Source: Apiotrichum sp. Y4204 (Eukaryota > Basidiomycota > Tremellomycetes > Trichosporonales > Trichosporonaceae). From it: a DNA stretch of 49,704 nucleotides. Positions 23,194 to 33,651 of the stretch are shown here, piece after piece. The stretch lies in NCBI GenBank assembly GCA_025531455.1, contig JAMYHL010000138.1, positions 1 to 49,704 of the forward strand, given 5' to 3'. Every line of letters begins with the position of its first letter. Positions within the stretch are counted from its first letter, which is position 1. The notes under the pieces are model-generated. The model was not told where the DNA came from. It did not search any database and saw only the letters and a program-made list of their open reading frames with translations. The translations under genes and the position numbers were made by a program.

Positions 23194-24750
23194 AGACACA
23201 AACTCCTCACTCAAGCCTTCTTCATTCCATCCATTCGTTTAAACTATCTCTCGTTTCACAATCAAGTTCAAAGATGTGGCTTCCATGTTGTTCGTCTTAA
23301 CCCCCTCTATACTTCTCCCATTTTCTGGTCGGGCTGCTCATTCACAGATAGCTTGGTGTTGCCTCAGTAATCTCCTGGGCAAGGAAAGGTGTCAATCCGC
23401 CAAGTTGTCACCCGACTCCCCTTCCGATGCATGTAAGATACATAAGATCTGCTCGGGTCCCAAGTTCAATTGATTGTTGGGAAACAGTAGCAACTCGAGA
23501 GCTGGTGGTGGTAGTTGTGAGCTGCTTCGAGTGTATGAGGCATTGATGTTTACAATTTGCATGAACTTGCAACCTACGCTTGTATGGACGGCGCACACTG
23601 TCTGACCATATTTCGCGATTGGGATATTGGGATAGAGTGTGCCACGCACACAGCTGACACGGACGGCTATGAGACACTGTGCGCGATAAAGATCTTGTGT
23701 AGCTAGCTGGTCGTGTGCTCTGTTCGCTCATACAAGGTACAAGATTATACTCTTCTGACATCAGGTTTGTACGCTGTGCATGTTAATTGGGTATGTGCAA
23801 GTCGTAATGTGCCTGACAGGAGATGGGGGAGGCGCGGGGGCCCACACCTCGCGACGTCAAACTTTTGTTCTCGATTGCATTTATAGCATCCATGCGCCTC
23901 CGCAGATCTGCAGTTCTGGGAATATCTCGAGACGCGCAGACATGCAGAGCGCAGAGCACAGGTCGTTCGAGATGAGAGATGCGGGGGTGGGAAATGGTGG
24001 AAGAAGGGTATTAGGTAACAAAATGACAACAAATACTGTATAATTAATGCCCTGGAAGATCACGTGACTTTGATTTGCGCTGTGCATACGGTTCAGGATA
24101 GTACGGATGGTTGGACCTAATGCCACGCGCACTGTAGTGGTCTACCAGAAGCCGCAAAGGCCGCGAGGCCGCGAAGACTGCAAGAGCGCGAGAGGCACGC
24201 GTCTGTGCTGCCATGGCGCGCCGGCGCAGTCGCGCATACAGCTGGTCCCCTCGTGTAGCTCCGTAGCCGCCATCATCCCACATCCATCCCGTCCCATCCC
24301 ATCCCATCCCATCCACTGCATCCACCCCATCCATCCATCCATTGTCCAACCCAGTCCTTTCTTCACCTCACTCTGACTCGCACTCTCTTGTCAGTATCAT
24401 TCGTCATCGCACACGTCGCGACTATACACAGCAGCGATTATATCACACGTTCCTCTCTCTCTCCACCTCTCACTCGTTTGCTTATCACCCCCTGTACATG
24501 GATCTCTTGTTCCTCACAGTGCACGTCACGTCACCGCCATTCTCCTCTCATTCATTCATTGTCGCCACCACCGTCTCTCTCTGATTGTCATTGGCTGCAA
24601 TAACTACGCCTTCATCACACGATATCTCTCAAGTGACCCCTACCAGTGTCCACTTGTCGAAACAGTGCGTCGAGAGCGCACGGCGGTTTGTCGCAGCCGT
24701 TGGTTGCCGATATTCTACACGCAATTTGACCCGGACAAGATTATCCCCGC
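23194..24750. other. Intergenic region upstream of the Bud6 gene
   Basis: Holds the 3' UTR of the RRM-protein gene and the promoter of the Bud6 gene. There is a CCCAT microsatellite at 24281-24315, a GCAGAC-type patch near 23928-23960, and CT-rich leader sequence from about 24350. No convincing exon was found. Confidence 0.6.
24281..24345. repeat. CCCAT / CCAT microsatellite
   Basis: Tandem CATCC/CCCAT units followed by (CATC)n, about 400-470 bp upstream of the Bud6 start codon. Confidence 0.85.
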
Positions 24751-27700
24751 ATGTCACGCCCAGTCATCTCGTACCCCATTCCCAATACCGCAAATCAACC
24801 GCCGTCGGACGCGTACGACATCCCGGACATGACGGGGCGTCGCTCAAACTCGGGGGCAAGCTACGAAGCACCGGCAGGAGCTCCTGTGGCGCGAGATGGC
24901 CCGCATTCGACGCGCGCTTCGACCTCCCAGTCTCGAGGACCGGTCAGTGCGCCTGCAAGTGCTATTGCACCGATGTAGTGGGGCCGAGGCCGCGCCGCAG
25001 TGTGCATTGGTGTCTTTTGCTTCCAAACTGACACCGTCCCCAGTCCTCAACGCTAGACTCGTTCATTACGCGCCTGTTGGTCGTCACAAAGCAGTTGCTA
25101 CAAGGCCTGGACCAATGGTCACAGGGTGCACTTTCTGAGGAAGATGTGAGTCGAATGCAGCTTCTCAAAGTATTAATCAACCTAGGTGAGCGACATTTAT
25201 GTGCGCCTCGGGAACGGATTTGAGCTGTGTGTCGCGGCCTTCAGAAGAGTTGGCATAAACACGACGTGAGTGAGATCGTTGACTGGTGCATTGGTAGCGT
25301 GCGCTGACAAGAAGGGATCTTGACTCGGTACCCCGCGACCTACGAGAAATTCTTGAGCGTGCGCTCGCCGAGGAGCCTTCTCAGGACACATTGAACATAT
25401 ACCTCCCCGATATTCGCGCTATAATCTTCAACCTGCTCAGTGGACTTAAGCACAAGCAAACAGCATACAAACGGCTTCAAGCCGACAGACAGGTGCCCGA
25501 TGTGCTGCCCACTCCGATCCGGCAGCAGCCACCGCAGTCTCGTCTGTCTGGAGCCGGCACACCTGATCCAGGCAGCCCTGGATCTGTCAACTCTCAAATC
25601 ACCCCCACTGCTCCACGAGGACAGCCACCCCCCTCACCTGTCGCGCTGTCCGACCGGCCGAGAGACCACCGAGATCGCCGCGCCGCACCACCTGATGCGT
25701 TCCGTCCACCCTCCCGCAGCCGACCGAGCGTTGAAGGGCACAAGGGCGCTCAAGAACAATTCACTCCCCCGACCAACCCAGCAACTCCCCCTCCGCAGCA
25801 TACGACCCCTCCTGTTCCGCCAGCTTCTTTCTCTCCGTCCGGATCGAGTAGACCTCCGTCACGCCCTTCGCGTGCAAGTCGTGAAGGCTCCGGGCATGGT
25901 CAAATCACATCACGGTTTTCGGCCGACTCTGATGTTGCTGGAGAGGCCGCGAAGCGGTCTACATCTGGCGACACAGTGACTGGAGATATCAGCATGCCAG
26001 CGCGGGGCATATCTCCACCGCCGTCGGCATCCCAAGTCGCAGCCCCCACCATTCACCTTCCCGTTGAGACCTTCCCGGAGCCACGGCCGGCATTGCCACC
26101 GATCCCGGTATCCGCGGCGGAGCCTCCGCGCTCACCTATAATGGAGCGGAAGCGCGCTCCCCTTCCGCAACCACCTTCCCCAAAACCGCCGCCCACAGAG
26201 GAAACCCCTCGGCATCAGCCCTTTGCACGTCTGCAGCAGAGTGATGCGCTCGAACGCCGAGCCTCGAAGCGTTTCTCGTCTTACACCTTCAACAAGATGC
26301 TGCCTGGCTCACCTGGTGCCAAGCGGACGTCGACCTCGAGCCCGCAGCGTCCGGTTCGCAGGTCGGAACGATTGCCACCGATGCCGTCACTCCAAGAGAT
26401 GGACACCCGCCGGTTGTCTCAAATCAGCGGTTTACACCCTGTGACATCTATTTCGTCCGCCGGGTCGAGCCCGCCATCGGAACAACAGCTAGTACTGAGC
26501 GATGGCCGACCGGTTTCCATCATGGGCGGCCTTGGCATTGTTGTCGACGGACCGGACGGATCAGCGGCGCAGCCGGAGCAGCAACAGTCTGCAGAGGTGG
26601 CACCCTTACCTGTAACACCTGTGCCCAAGTCTATGACGGTTTTCCTTCAGCTCGGTAGACAAGTGAAGAAGGCGTCCGTCGAGCTGCCTCTTGATCAGTC
26701 GGGCCTCCGACTCTTATTCATGGAGCGCTTTGAGTACGACCCGGGCATGGAAGACTTTCCAGATGTCTATATCCGCGATAACCGCACGGGTGTGCAGTAT
26801 GAGCTTGAAGACATGGACGATCTGAAAGATGGTTGTGTGTTGACTCTTGATGTTGAGCGTGAGTAACAAGTACTGAGTGATTGTCTGACAGTAGCCCTTG
26901 ATCAGGTCAAGCAACATTTCGACCTTACCTTTGCACAGCTGTCACAAGAATTCAAGGAGCTCAAGTCCGCCCTGACAGCATCGCGGCGCATGTCAATGCA
27001 GGTCCCTTCGCTGCTTGCACCGTCATTGCAGACTTCCCCCAGCCCTCTTGTTCCAACCGTGTCGCCTCCCGTTCCTCGTGCGTTGGCGACACCTGAGAAG
27101 CCCGGACGCCCATTGCCGCAGCCTCAGCAACGCTCATCTTCGACAGGCTCTGTCGCCATGACGGCGCCGCACCTCGATCTCCAGCGCCATCACAAAGAGG
27201 TGCAGGATCTGCGTACGGACCTCGCGGTGCTTCGCCAGGTGCACGTCGACTTCTTGACGGGCATGAAGGAACAGTTTACGGCTTTGCGCGCGGAGAACTC
27301 TGCCATGCGTGAGGTTGTCAAGACCAAAATGGGCGGGAATCGTGCGCTGCTTGAAAACTCAAAGGCCAAACTCGAGGGCCAGTGCCAGGACACGATCCAG
27401 GCCGTGGAAGAGGTCTCCGACATTATCGATGGGGCACGCGAAGATGCTCTTCGCCGCGGAGTTACCCCTTCGCGTGCCAAGATGGACAAGATTCGCGCCG
27501 ACCTCACCAAAGCGACTAGCCTGGTGGAGGTATTCACCTCCGACGTGACGCTCGCCGAACCGACATGGCGCGCAACGTGGCTCACCGAGCTTCAACGTGT
27601 TACCGAGGAGCAGCGCCTGCTGGCTTACCAGAATAAGCTCGCCGCCGATCTCAAGAATGACATCAAGGACGCTGCTGAGATGCTTGACAACGTGAATGCA

Positions 27701-28084
27701 TACGTCGGACAACGAGCAGCGGCCGGCCACGGCAAGAAGTTTCGCCCTCCGTCGCCTGACGAAGGAGGCGGCGGCATATCGCATCTGCTTCTGGAGATCC
27801 GCACCAAGGAGTCAGATCCGAACCAGCGCCTACGTGCAATCGAGGAACAACAACGGCAGCGCGAGAAGGACATGGAGGGCAAGACGGATGAGTTTCAGGA
27901 TGAGCTAGCAGGCTTCGTGGCGGGCAAGAAGCTGCGAAAGACGGGCGGCACGGAGGAGGCGGAACGCGTCCGGCAGCGCCGCCAGGACCAAACGTTCAAG
28001 CGAATGCTCTCTGGCGAGCCAGCGGGCGACAATCCAGGCATGCTCACCCCACAAGGGACTGGGAATGGAGGCATGGGGACCTAA
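24751..28084 (+). CDS. BUD6: Actin-interacting protein 3 / Bud6-family polarity factor
   Basis: Bud6/Aip3 binds formins and G-actin, promoting actin-cable nucleation at sites of polarised growth. Starting at ATG 24751, exon 1 encodes a disordered 64-residue leader; introns near 24945-25044, 25148-25187, 25267-25317 and 26860-26892 restore the N-terminal domain (TLDSFITRLLVVTKQLLQGL, SDIYVRLGNGFELCVAAFRR, LDSVPRDLREILERALAEE). A ~380-residue Pro/Ser-rich disordered linker follows, then the conserved Aip3 C-terminal half: MTVFLQLGRQVKKASVELP, LRLLFMERFEYDPGMEDFPD, IYIRDNRTGV-like YELEDMDDLKDG, and a long coiled-coil region (about 27170-27960; QDLRTDLAVLRQVHVDFLTG, MREVVKTKMGGNRALLENSK). About 1,030 residues; stop TGA or TAA at 28082-28084. 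Family assignment is strong because both conserved blocks appear in the right order. Confidence 0.93.
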
Positions 28085-28716
28085 GGTCAGCCAGAGCTGG
28101 ACCTCTGGCGTCTGGTGCAGGTTTATGGATTGCGAGCAGTTATATTTGGATGCATAGTCTGCAATGCGTGGTGCCATTGTAGCAATGGCAAGAACCTGGG
28201 GGCTGCGAAATACTCTGCCCCAAGACTCGGTCAGGCAACAACAGATTCATGTCAGTACGTGGCAGTACGTAAGCTCGCTAACCAGTCTCCGACACCACGT
28301 GAGCTGCACGCTGGACAGGTGGAGAGTTTACGGAATTACGGAATTACGGACTTGGTAGCTTCGTACTTCGTACTTCATGCGATTCATGCGTGATTGACAT
28401 GCCAGATCCCAGGCCGGCTAGGCCGGCCAGGCGCCAGGCCCGGATTATGGACCATGCTTTGGCCATGCTCTGGCTATGCTCTGGCCATGCTTTTGCCATG
28501 CTTTGGCCATGCTTTGGCCATGGCTAACAGAAGTACAGAAGCTTGCCCGCCGGAAAGTGCCAGGTGGAGCGGCGTCAAAATGGTGGGCACAAATAATGTT
28601 GGGCTCTGTTGTAACGCCACTCGGATTTTTGTTTTGACAAGAGTTGTCTCTGCATCATGCTGTCATTCGGTACAATCGTGTGATTGCACGCTGATCTGCC
28701 ATCCATCACATCACCA
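28085..28716. other. Intergenic region between BUD6 and POP4
   Basis: Same-strand gap of 632 bp. It holds short direct repeats near 28325-28390 (GGAATTAC, TTCGTAC, ATTCATGCG doublets), a GGCCGGC-rich patch near 28410-28440, and the 11-bp tandem repeat at 28454-28519. No gene seen. Confidence 0.65.
28454..28519. repeat. Six tandem copies of an 11-bp unit (ATGCTTTGGCC)
   Basis: Six units in register with one or two substitutions each (ATGCTYTGGCY), ending 198 bp before the POP4 start codon. Because the period is 11 bp, successive GGCC motifs face roughly the same side of the helix. Confidence 0.9.
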
Positions 28717-29783
28717 ATGTCCCAACCGCCACGCTCCGAACACACATCACGCGAGGGCAGTGCCGCGTCGGCCCCCGAGACGACGGACTTGTACCGCCCG
28801 CTCGCGGCTGCCATCACTGTGCGCTCCTCTGGCCCCGCCGACGCATGCTGACGGCAGAAACCCCTGGCGCCGCTTGTCACGGACACTGCGCTGTCTGCCG
28901 CGCTTGCCCTCGACACTGACACGTACGCCGCGCGTCTGAGTGGAAAGACTGTGCTTCTCACCGACATTCCTGGTGCGAGCAGTACCTCGTCCCTCGTCGC
29001 CGGCCGAAAGCAGAATCGTGGGGACGACGCCGCTCGAGCAACGGTGAAGGCACAGCAGGCCGTCCTTGCTGGCAGGGGAAGGCGGCGACATGCAGCCGTC
29101 ACGAGTCCCGAGACGCATATCGAGTGAGTCGTTATCCGCTTTGTGTCGCTCACTTCAGTTACGCTTCTTTCCTTTCTGTACACTACCTCCACGTACGCTA
29201 TATGGCGCAGCTTCTTGGCCTGCCGGTGGCCACGGGCGCTGGACAGGATGGGCGGCTGCCGCCCGGTGTGTTGTCCGAGCCGCTGCAGAGCAAACTTGCC
29301 AAGGCGGACCTCACGGGCGCGCGGGTTGCGGTGCGCGCAGCGCGTAATACCGCACTCGTGGGGACTGCAGGCCTCGTGGTTGAGGAGACGGCGGGGACCT
29401 TGCGCCTCGTGGGTGAGGACTCGGTGGTCCGTGTCGTTCCGAAGCCAGGGAGTCAGTTCATGCTTCGCTTTCCCGCCTTTGCCCCTCCAAGTTGGGACGA
29501 TGTCGACTTCGCTGCGTTCATCGCTGCCACACCCCAGATTGAGGTCGACATCCTCGGTGCTGCCTTCGCGTACCGCTCCGCCGACAGGGCTGGGCGCAAG
29601 TTTCGCCCTGCCCAGCGTCCGGGAAGCGGGTGGGGCGAGGAGTACGTGCAGGCCGAGTGGAGCGGGGTGTTGAGCAAAGTGCATGAAGGGGAGGACTTGA
29701 GGATCGTGCGCTCCAAGCGCAGGAAGAGGGGGAAGAGCAGGCGAAAGGACCCGTTGGTTGGGGGCAGCTTGCAGGTGTTTTGA
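28717..29783 (+). CDS. POP4: RNase P/MRP protein subunit Pop4 (Rpp29)
   Basis: Core protein of RNase P (5' maturation of tRNA) and RNase MRP (pre-rRNA processing), nuclear/nucleolar. Exons 28717-28818, 28858-29123 and 29159-29783 (993 nt) give 330 residues, longer than human RPP29 (220) or yeast Pop4 (279). The Sm-like Rpp29 domain is in the C-terminal half: SKLAKADLTGARVAVRAARN, then LVGTAGLVVEETAGTLRLV, VVRVVPKPGSQFMLRFP, IEVDILGAAFAYRSADRAG and RKFRPAQR. Upstream, YLHVRYMAQLLGLPV matches the helix before the domain. The N-terminal ~110 residues include a basic stretch (KQNR...GRGRRRHAA) likely used for RNA binding or nuclear import. The C-terminus is also basic (RSKRRKRGKSRRKD), beyond the usual end of the family. 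The first intron is only 39 nt. Confidence 0.9.
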
Positions 29784-31469
29784 GTGTATGTACATCACGT
29801 GGAGCATCAGGTGGCAGGCATGCACCGTTGTATAGATGCAGTGTCAATGAGTAATGACAATGCTGCAACTGAGCTTCAAAGGCACAAAGGATGACATCTG
29901 AAAGTTGCTTGATAAAATCTCAACTCTCTACCGACAACGCGACGTGTTCTGAGGCACGAGTTTCACCAAGATGAGGGGCATCGGCCATGTCCATGTCTCC
30001 AAAAGTGTGGAACCAAACTGGGTTTTGTGTAGTTCAGTTACTTATTTGGCTTCCACACGCATGGTGCGCATAGCAAATGCCCATTCCTCTCGACCCCGAC
30101 CCACCCCAGACCGCTCGGTCCCTACCTGCCGCCCGAGCCTAGCCACTGTCGGCCGACCCTAGCCGCCCCGCGAACGTCCCAACCATCGGGGAGCGCCGTT
30201 CTGAGCAATCAGTGACGAGTCTAAACACTGCCGGCATTAGCGTACCCGCTGACTGCGGTGGCCGCGAGGACAACTCATGAGTAAGGGAGGGCCCTCGGAC
30301 CTTGAGACGCAGGCATCCTGAGTCGTGCCCGCTCGGGACCGGAACTGATTGGCAACGGCGTATGGTCTCATGAGCGCGCGGGGTATGGGGCCGCCGCTAG
30401 AGTTGGTGGCATGGCGCCTTCTTAGGTTGGGGTCCGAACGTTCAGGTCCGACCCGGAGCCGACCGAGAGCAGAGCTTCCTGTGAGGCCCGGGGCAAAGAC
30501 CGTTTGGGGGCATCGATCCTCCGACAGTCGAATGGGCCGAGAGCACACGGGCCACAGGGCGGTGGACCGGTAAAAGCGGAGCCTCGTGGAGCCTAGCGGA
30601 GCGCCGTGTGCTCCCAGCGGAGTGCCAAGGTACGCAGTAGTGCGCCACCGGCACCGAGCGCAGCGCCACAATGGCGTTGACCCACTTCCTGTACACCTGG
30701 CGCCTACCACAACTGGGAGGGGGTCGAGTTCAGCGTATGAAAAGCAAGCGAGAGTCCCAAACGGCGGACGCCAGAGACCTAAGGCGAGTCTGTCAGTGCA
30801 CCTATTGATATTAACGGGCAAATTGCAGGGTTAGACGAGAGGGCTGCCGGAAAGGGGGGATTCAATATGCTGGAAGGTGAGGGGTCAGAAAGGTGCTGCC
30901 TACGCAGGGGGCCAAGTATCCTGAATAGTTGCGGCCCGCGGTTGCAGGCAACGAGACTTCCACACCAACGCTTCTTGACAATCGCGTCGCATGCAAAGTG
31001 TAGACGTTCACTGCTCGCTCAGAAGTGAACCTACAGCCATAGAAGCAGGACCGGTGGACAGCTACGCATCTCAGCTGTGCTCTTGTACTCTTCATGTGGC
31101 TCAACTGCTGGGCGATCCCGAGCAATCACCCTTGCCGTCAGGCCCATCCCATCGGCGTTTGTAAACCGTACGGGGGTACAAGCGTGCACACCCGCAACGC
31201 CAAGCCGCGTGTCTTCATTGCGCGCAATTGTGCGCCCGTGGGCGGCGCCCATATTGCGCATGCAGGGACAAGGGCAATGAGCGACGGTTTGTGCGGGACC
31301 GAGATGCACTGCCCCTCCCAGGACAACTAGAGCAAAGCCTCGTTGAGCACGGTTCTCCTTATCCCTGCTCGGTATTCCGCGAGACGTGGTCAGCAAGCGA
31401 AGCCAGCGCCGACCGCACCGACGAGCTCTCAATGCATCTTGAGGGCCGAGACGCAAACAGGGAAACATG

Positions 31470-31513
31470 CTCCCGCAAGGAGTTATTGAGTTGCTCGCAC
31501 CTCCCGCAAGGAG
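31470..31513. repeat. Duplicated 13-mer CTCCCGCAAGGAG
   Basis: Two exact copies 18 bp apart (31470-31482, 31501-31513). Each copy is itself an imperfect inverted repeat (CTCC...GGAG). The surrounding TGCTCGCAC is also repeated nearby (31492, 31530). Confidence 0.7.
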
Positions 31514-33300
31514 GTAAATTAACGCGGTACGTGCTCGCACCAGGGGAAGCGCTAGTGCGGTTTTGGGCTTCGCGAATTGACGAGAATGTGCGGAACGACG
31601 ATGGTAGTTCTGAGGCGCTGAGTGGTCAAAACCACAACTCCTGTATTCCGCCCTCGAGGCGGTCGTACCATCTCCATCACAGCATCCCTAAATCTTTCCT
31701 TGTGGGTGCAGATTTAGGTCCACGCGCGAACCGCACGCCGGTTGCCCTGCATGAAACGGGTGCATGGCCTGAGGACGCGAGGGAAACTTCCTATGACGCG
31801 TCGAAGGGAGGCGGCACGACGTTGACGCGTCGCGTGCTAACGTACTGTACGTGCAATACCCAAGGAGCTGTTCCCGTCCTGTTCTCGACAGCCACAGGAC
31901 TCAACGATGCACGATGACCGCTCGTGCGAGCATGGTATGGTCTGTATAGTGTTGATTGCGCGATGGGGGGTTGGAGAGAACATATGTGAATTATTATGTT
32001 GCAGCTGGACCTTTTATTGGGTGGTTCTGAATGAAGAGTTGAGCGGAGATGACCGTGATCGCCATGCATCACCGCCAGGTTGTCACGGTTTGGAACGTTA
32101 CGGTACGCCGCCTACGCAACGAGCTACATCTACATATCACAGCCAGTGACTTCATCAGGAGAGGGTGACTACCCCCATGCTCTACTGTACAGTCACCGAT
32201 TCTATAGGAAACACTCATATTTTGTGACGGAGCGAGGTAAGCGGTTGCAACGATTGCTTATGCCTCGCACACGCCGGCACTGCTTAAAACTTCGCCTCAC
32301 GAGCCCTAAGAAGACGCCCATGACGAAAATGAACGAAAAGGTGCTGCATTTTCCGTCAAAAAAGACCCGAGACTGAAAAAAGACACTGTACCAAGTAACT
32401 TTTTACATTTGGGCGAAAATTTCGTTTTTCACAGCCCTGCACCAGGGTTTGTTCTCTTGAAAAACTCTGAAACCTACTATAAGGACTACAAGTATGAAGT
32501 GTGGTGTGTGGTTGAACCGAGTGACTGAAACAATCATTACGGCCGTTCGTTACGTTCGTTACTGGGACAAGGCAAAGCAAAAAGGAGTCAAAGGCAAGGC
32601 TGGATGATGATCTCTAGAAAACAAAGCTCATAATGGTCGTGGGGTTGATCTCGTAACGAAACTGCAAAAGTCATTAGATTATATTCGGTCGGGGGGGCCA
32701 CATGCGGGTGCGGGGCCAGGGGGCGGGCGTTACGGTATGTCGCTGTACAGCGTGAATGAATGAAAGTGGTGGTATTCCCAGGGGGCGGTGTTGTACTGGG
32801 AAGCAAAAACGCCCCCGCTGGCCCTGCCACGAGTCTGGTGCCTTGTAACTAGCTTATAGCTCGTCCCTGTGGGCACTGCTCGCCTCCTGTGCCTCCCACC
32901 AATTCCAGATCTAACCAACGCACAGTTCCCCATCGTCAACGGCATGCTACATAGGCACGACCCTCCACTCGTCCACATTATTACCGACTGGCCACCACGC
33001 AGCTATGATCATGATATCACACATGCGGCGAGCTCACCAGCCTCGCCAACTGGTCAACTTACGGTGAGAATGATCCTGCTTGTGCCGAAAGTTCATCCCC
33101 GACCAAGCAAGGGTGGCATGGGTGCCGCCGTACGCCGTCCCTCCTTCGTTTGGATTCTCGCCGCGCAGGAACCTGGATGACCCAATTGGGCATGTGCACA
33201 CGTCAAGACGTTGCCGTCTGTGAGCTGGCAGCAAACCGGTGCCCGTGCCCAATCAAGTATTGCCCCCAATGCGCCCGTTGGTGCGGAGACCAATAACAAC

Positions 33301-33301
<1 letters not shown>

Positions 33302-33333
<32 letters not shown>
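33302..33333 (+). repeat. Uninterrupted A32 homopolymer
   Basis: Thirty-two consecutive A on the plus strand, about 215 bp before the TATA box of the AP endonuclease gene. It could act as a nucleosome-excluding poly(dA:dT) tract or be the remnant of a retroposed poly(A) tail; sequence alone does not decide. Confidence 0.9.
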
Positions 33334-33334
<1 letters not shown>

Positions 33335-33547
33335 ACGCGCCCGCACAGACCTTTTATTGGACAGAACGGAAAGTGTCAATGCAGATGATGGAGTCTGGAC
33401 CCCACAGGGTATCGATTACGCGAATCTTTGAAACGCAGGTTTCGGCGAACGACCCGTCTTGCCCTTGCCGGGCCGAAGATCTCATTTTTCCTCTCATCTT
33501 CATGAAAAAACCCGTCGGGGGTGAACAATCTTGGGCATCGCAATAGG

Positions 33548-33554
33548 TATATAA
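33548..33554 (+). promoter_or_regulatory. TATA box of the AP endonuclease gene
   Basis: TATATAA sits 98 bp before the start codon at 33652, a normal distance for a short leader. It is the clearest core promoter in the window. Confidence 0.65.
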
Positions 33555-33651
33555 GTCCAGTTATGAGCTGTTCCAAAGCACCCACCCAGCCCTTCTTTCT
33601 CCTCACTGCTCCTTCGCCCCGCTGAGCGCATCTTGCCGAACTTCAACTGCC

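Larger units (their letters stand above)
29784..33651. other. 3.9-kb intergenic region without a convincing gene
   Basis: Between POP4 and the AP endonuclease gene, both on the plus strand. Two longer stop-free frames (30237-30821 minus; 31228-31917 plus) have arginine- and serine-rich, non-protein-like composition and no splice context, so they are not called. Features seen: a duplicated 13-mer CTCCCGCAAGGAG at 31470-31482 and 31501-31513, AT-rich sequence near 32200-32650, a perfect A32 run at 33302-33333, and the TATA box at 33548. No LTR, terminal inverted repeat, transposase or reverse-transcriptase motif was recognised. Confidence 0.55.

Noticed and set aside
28575..29825. 416-codon open frame on the minus strand
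   Set aside because: Antisense to POP4 exons; composition is that of a shadow frame, and the plus strand encodes a recognised domain.
30237..30821. 194-codon minus-strand frame in the POP4-endonuclease gap
   Set aside because: Arg/Ser/Pro-rich, no domain, no splice context and no family resemblance.
31228..31917. 229-codon plus-strand frame
   Set aside because: Composition not protein-like, no recognised motif; in GC-rich DNA stop-free runs of this size occur by chance.
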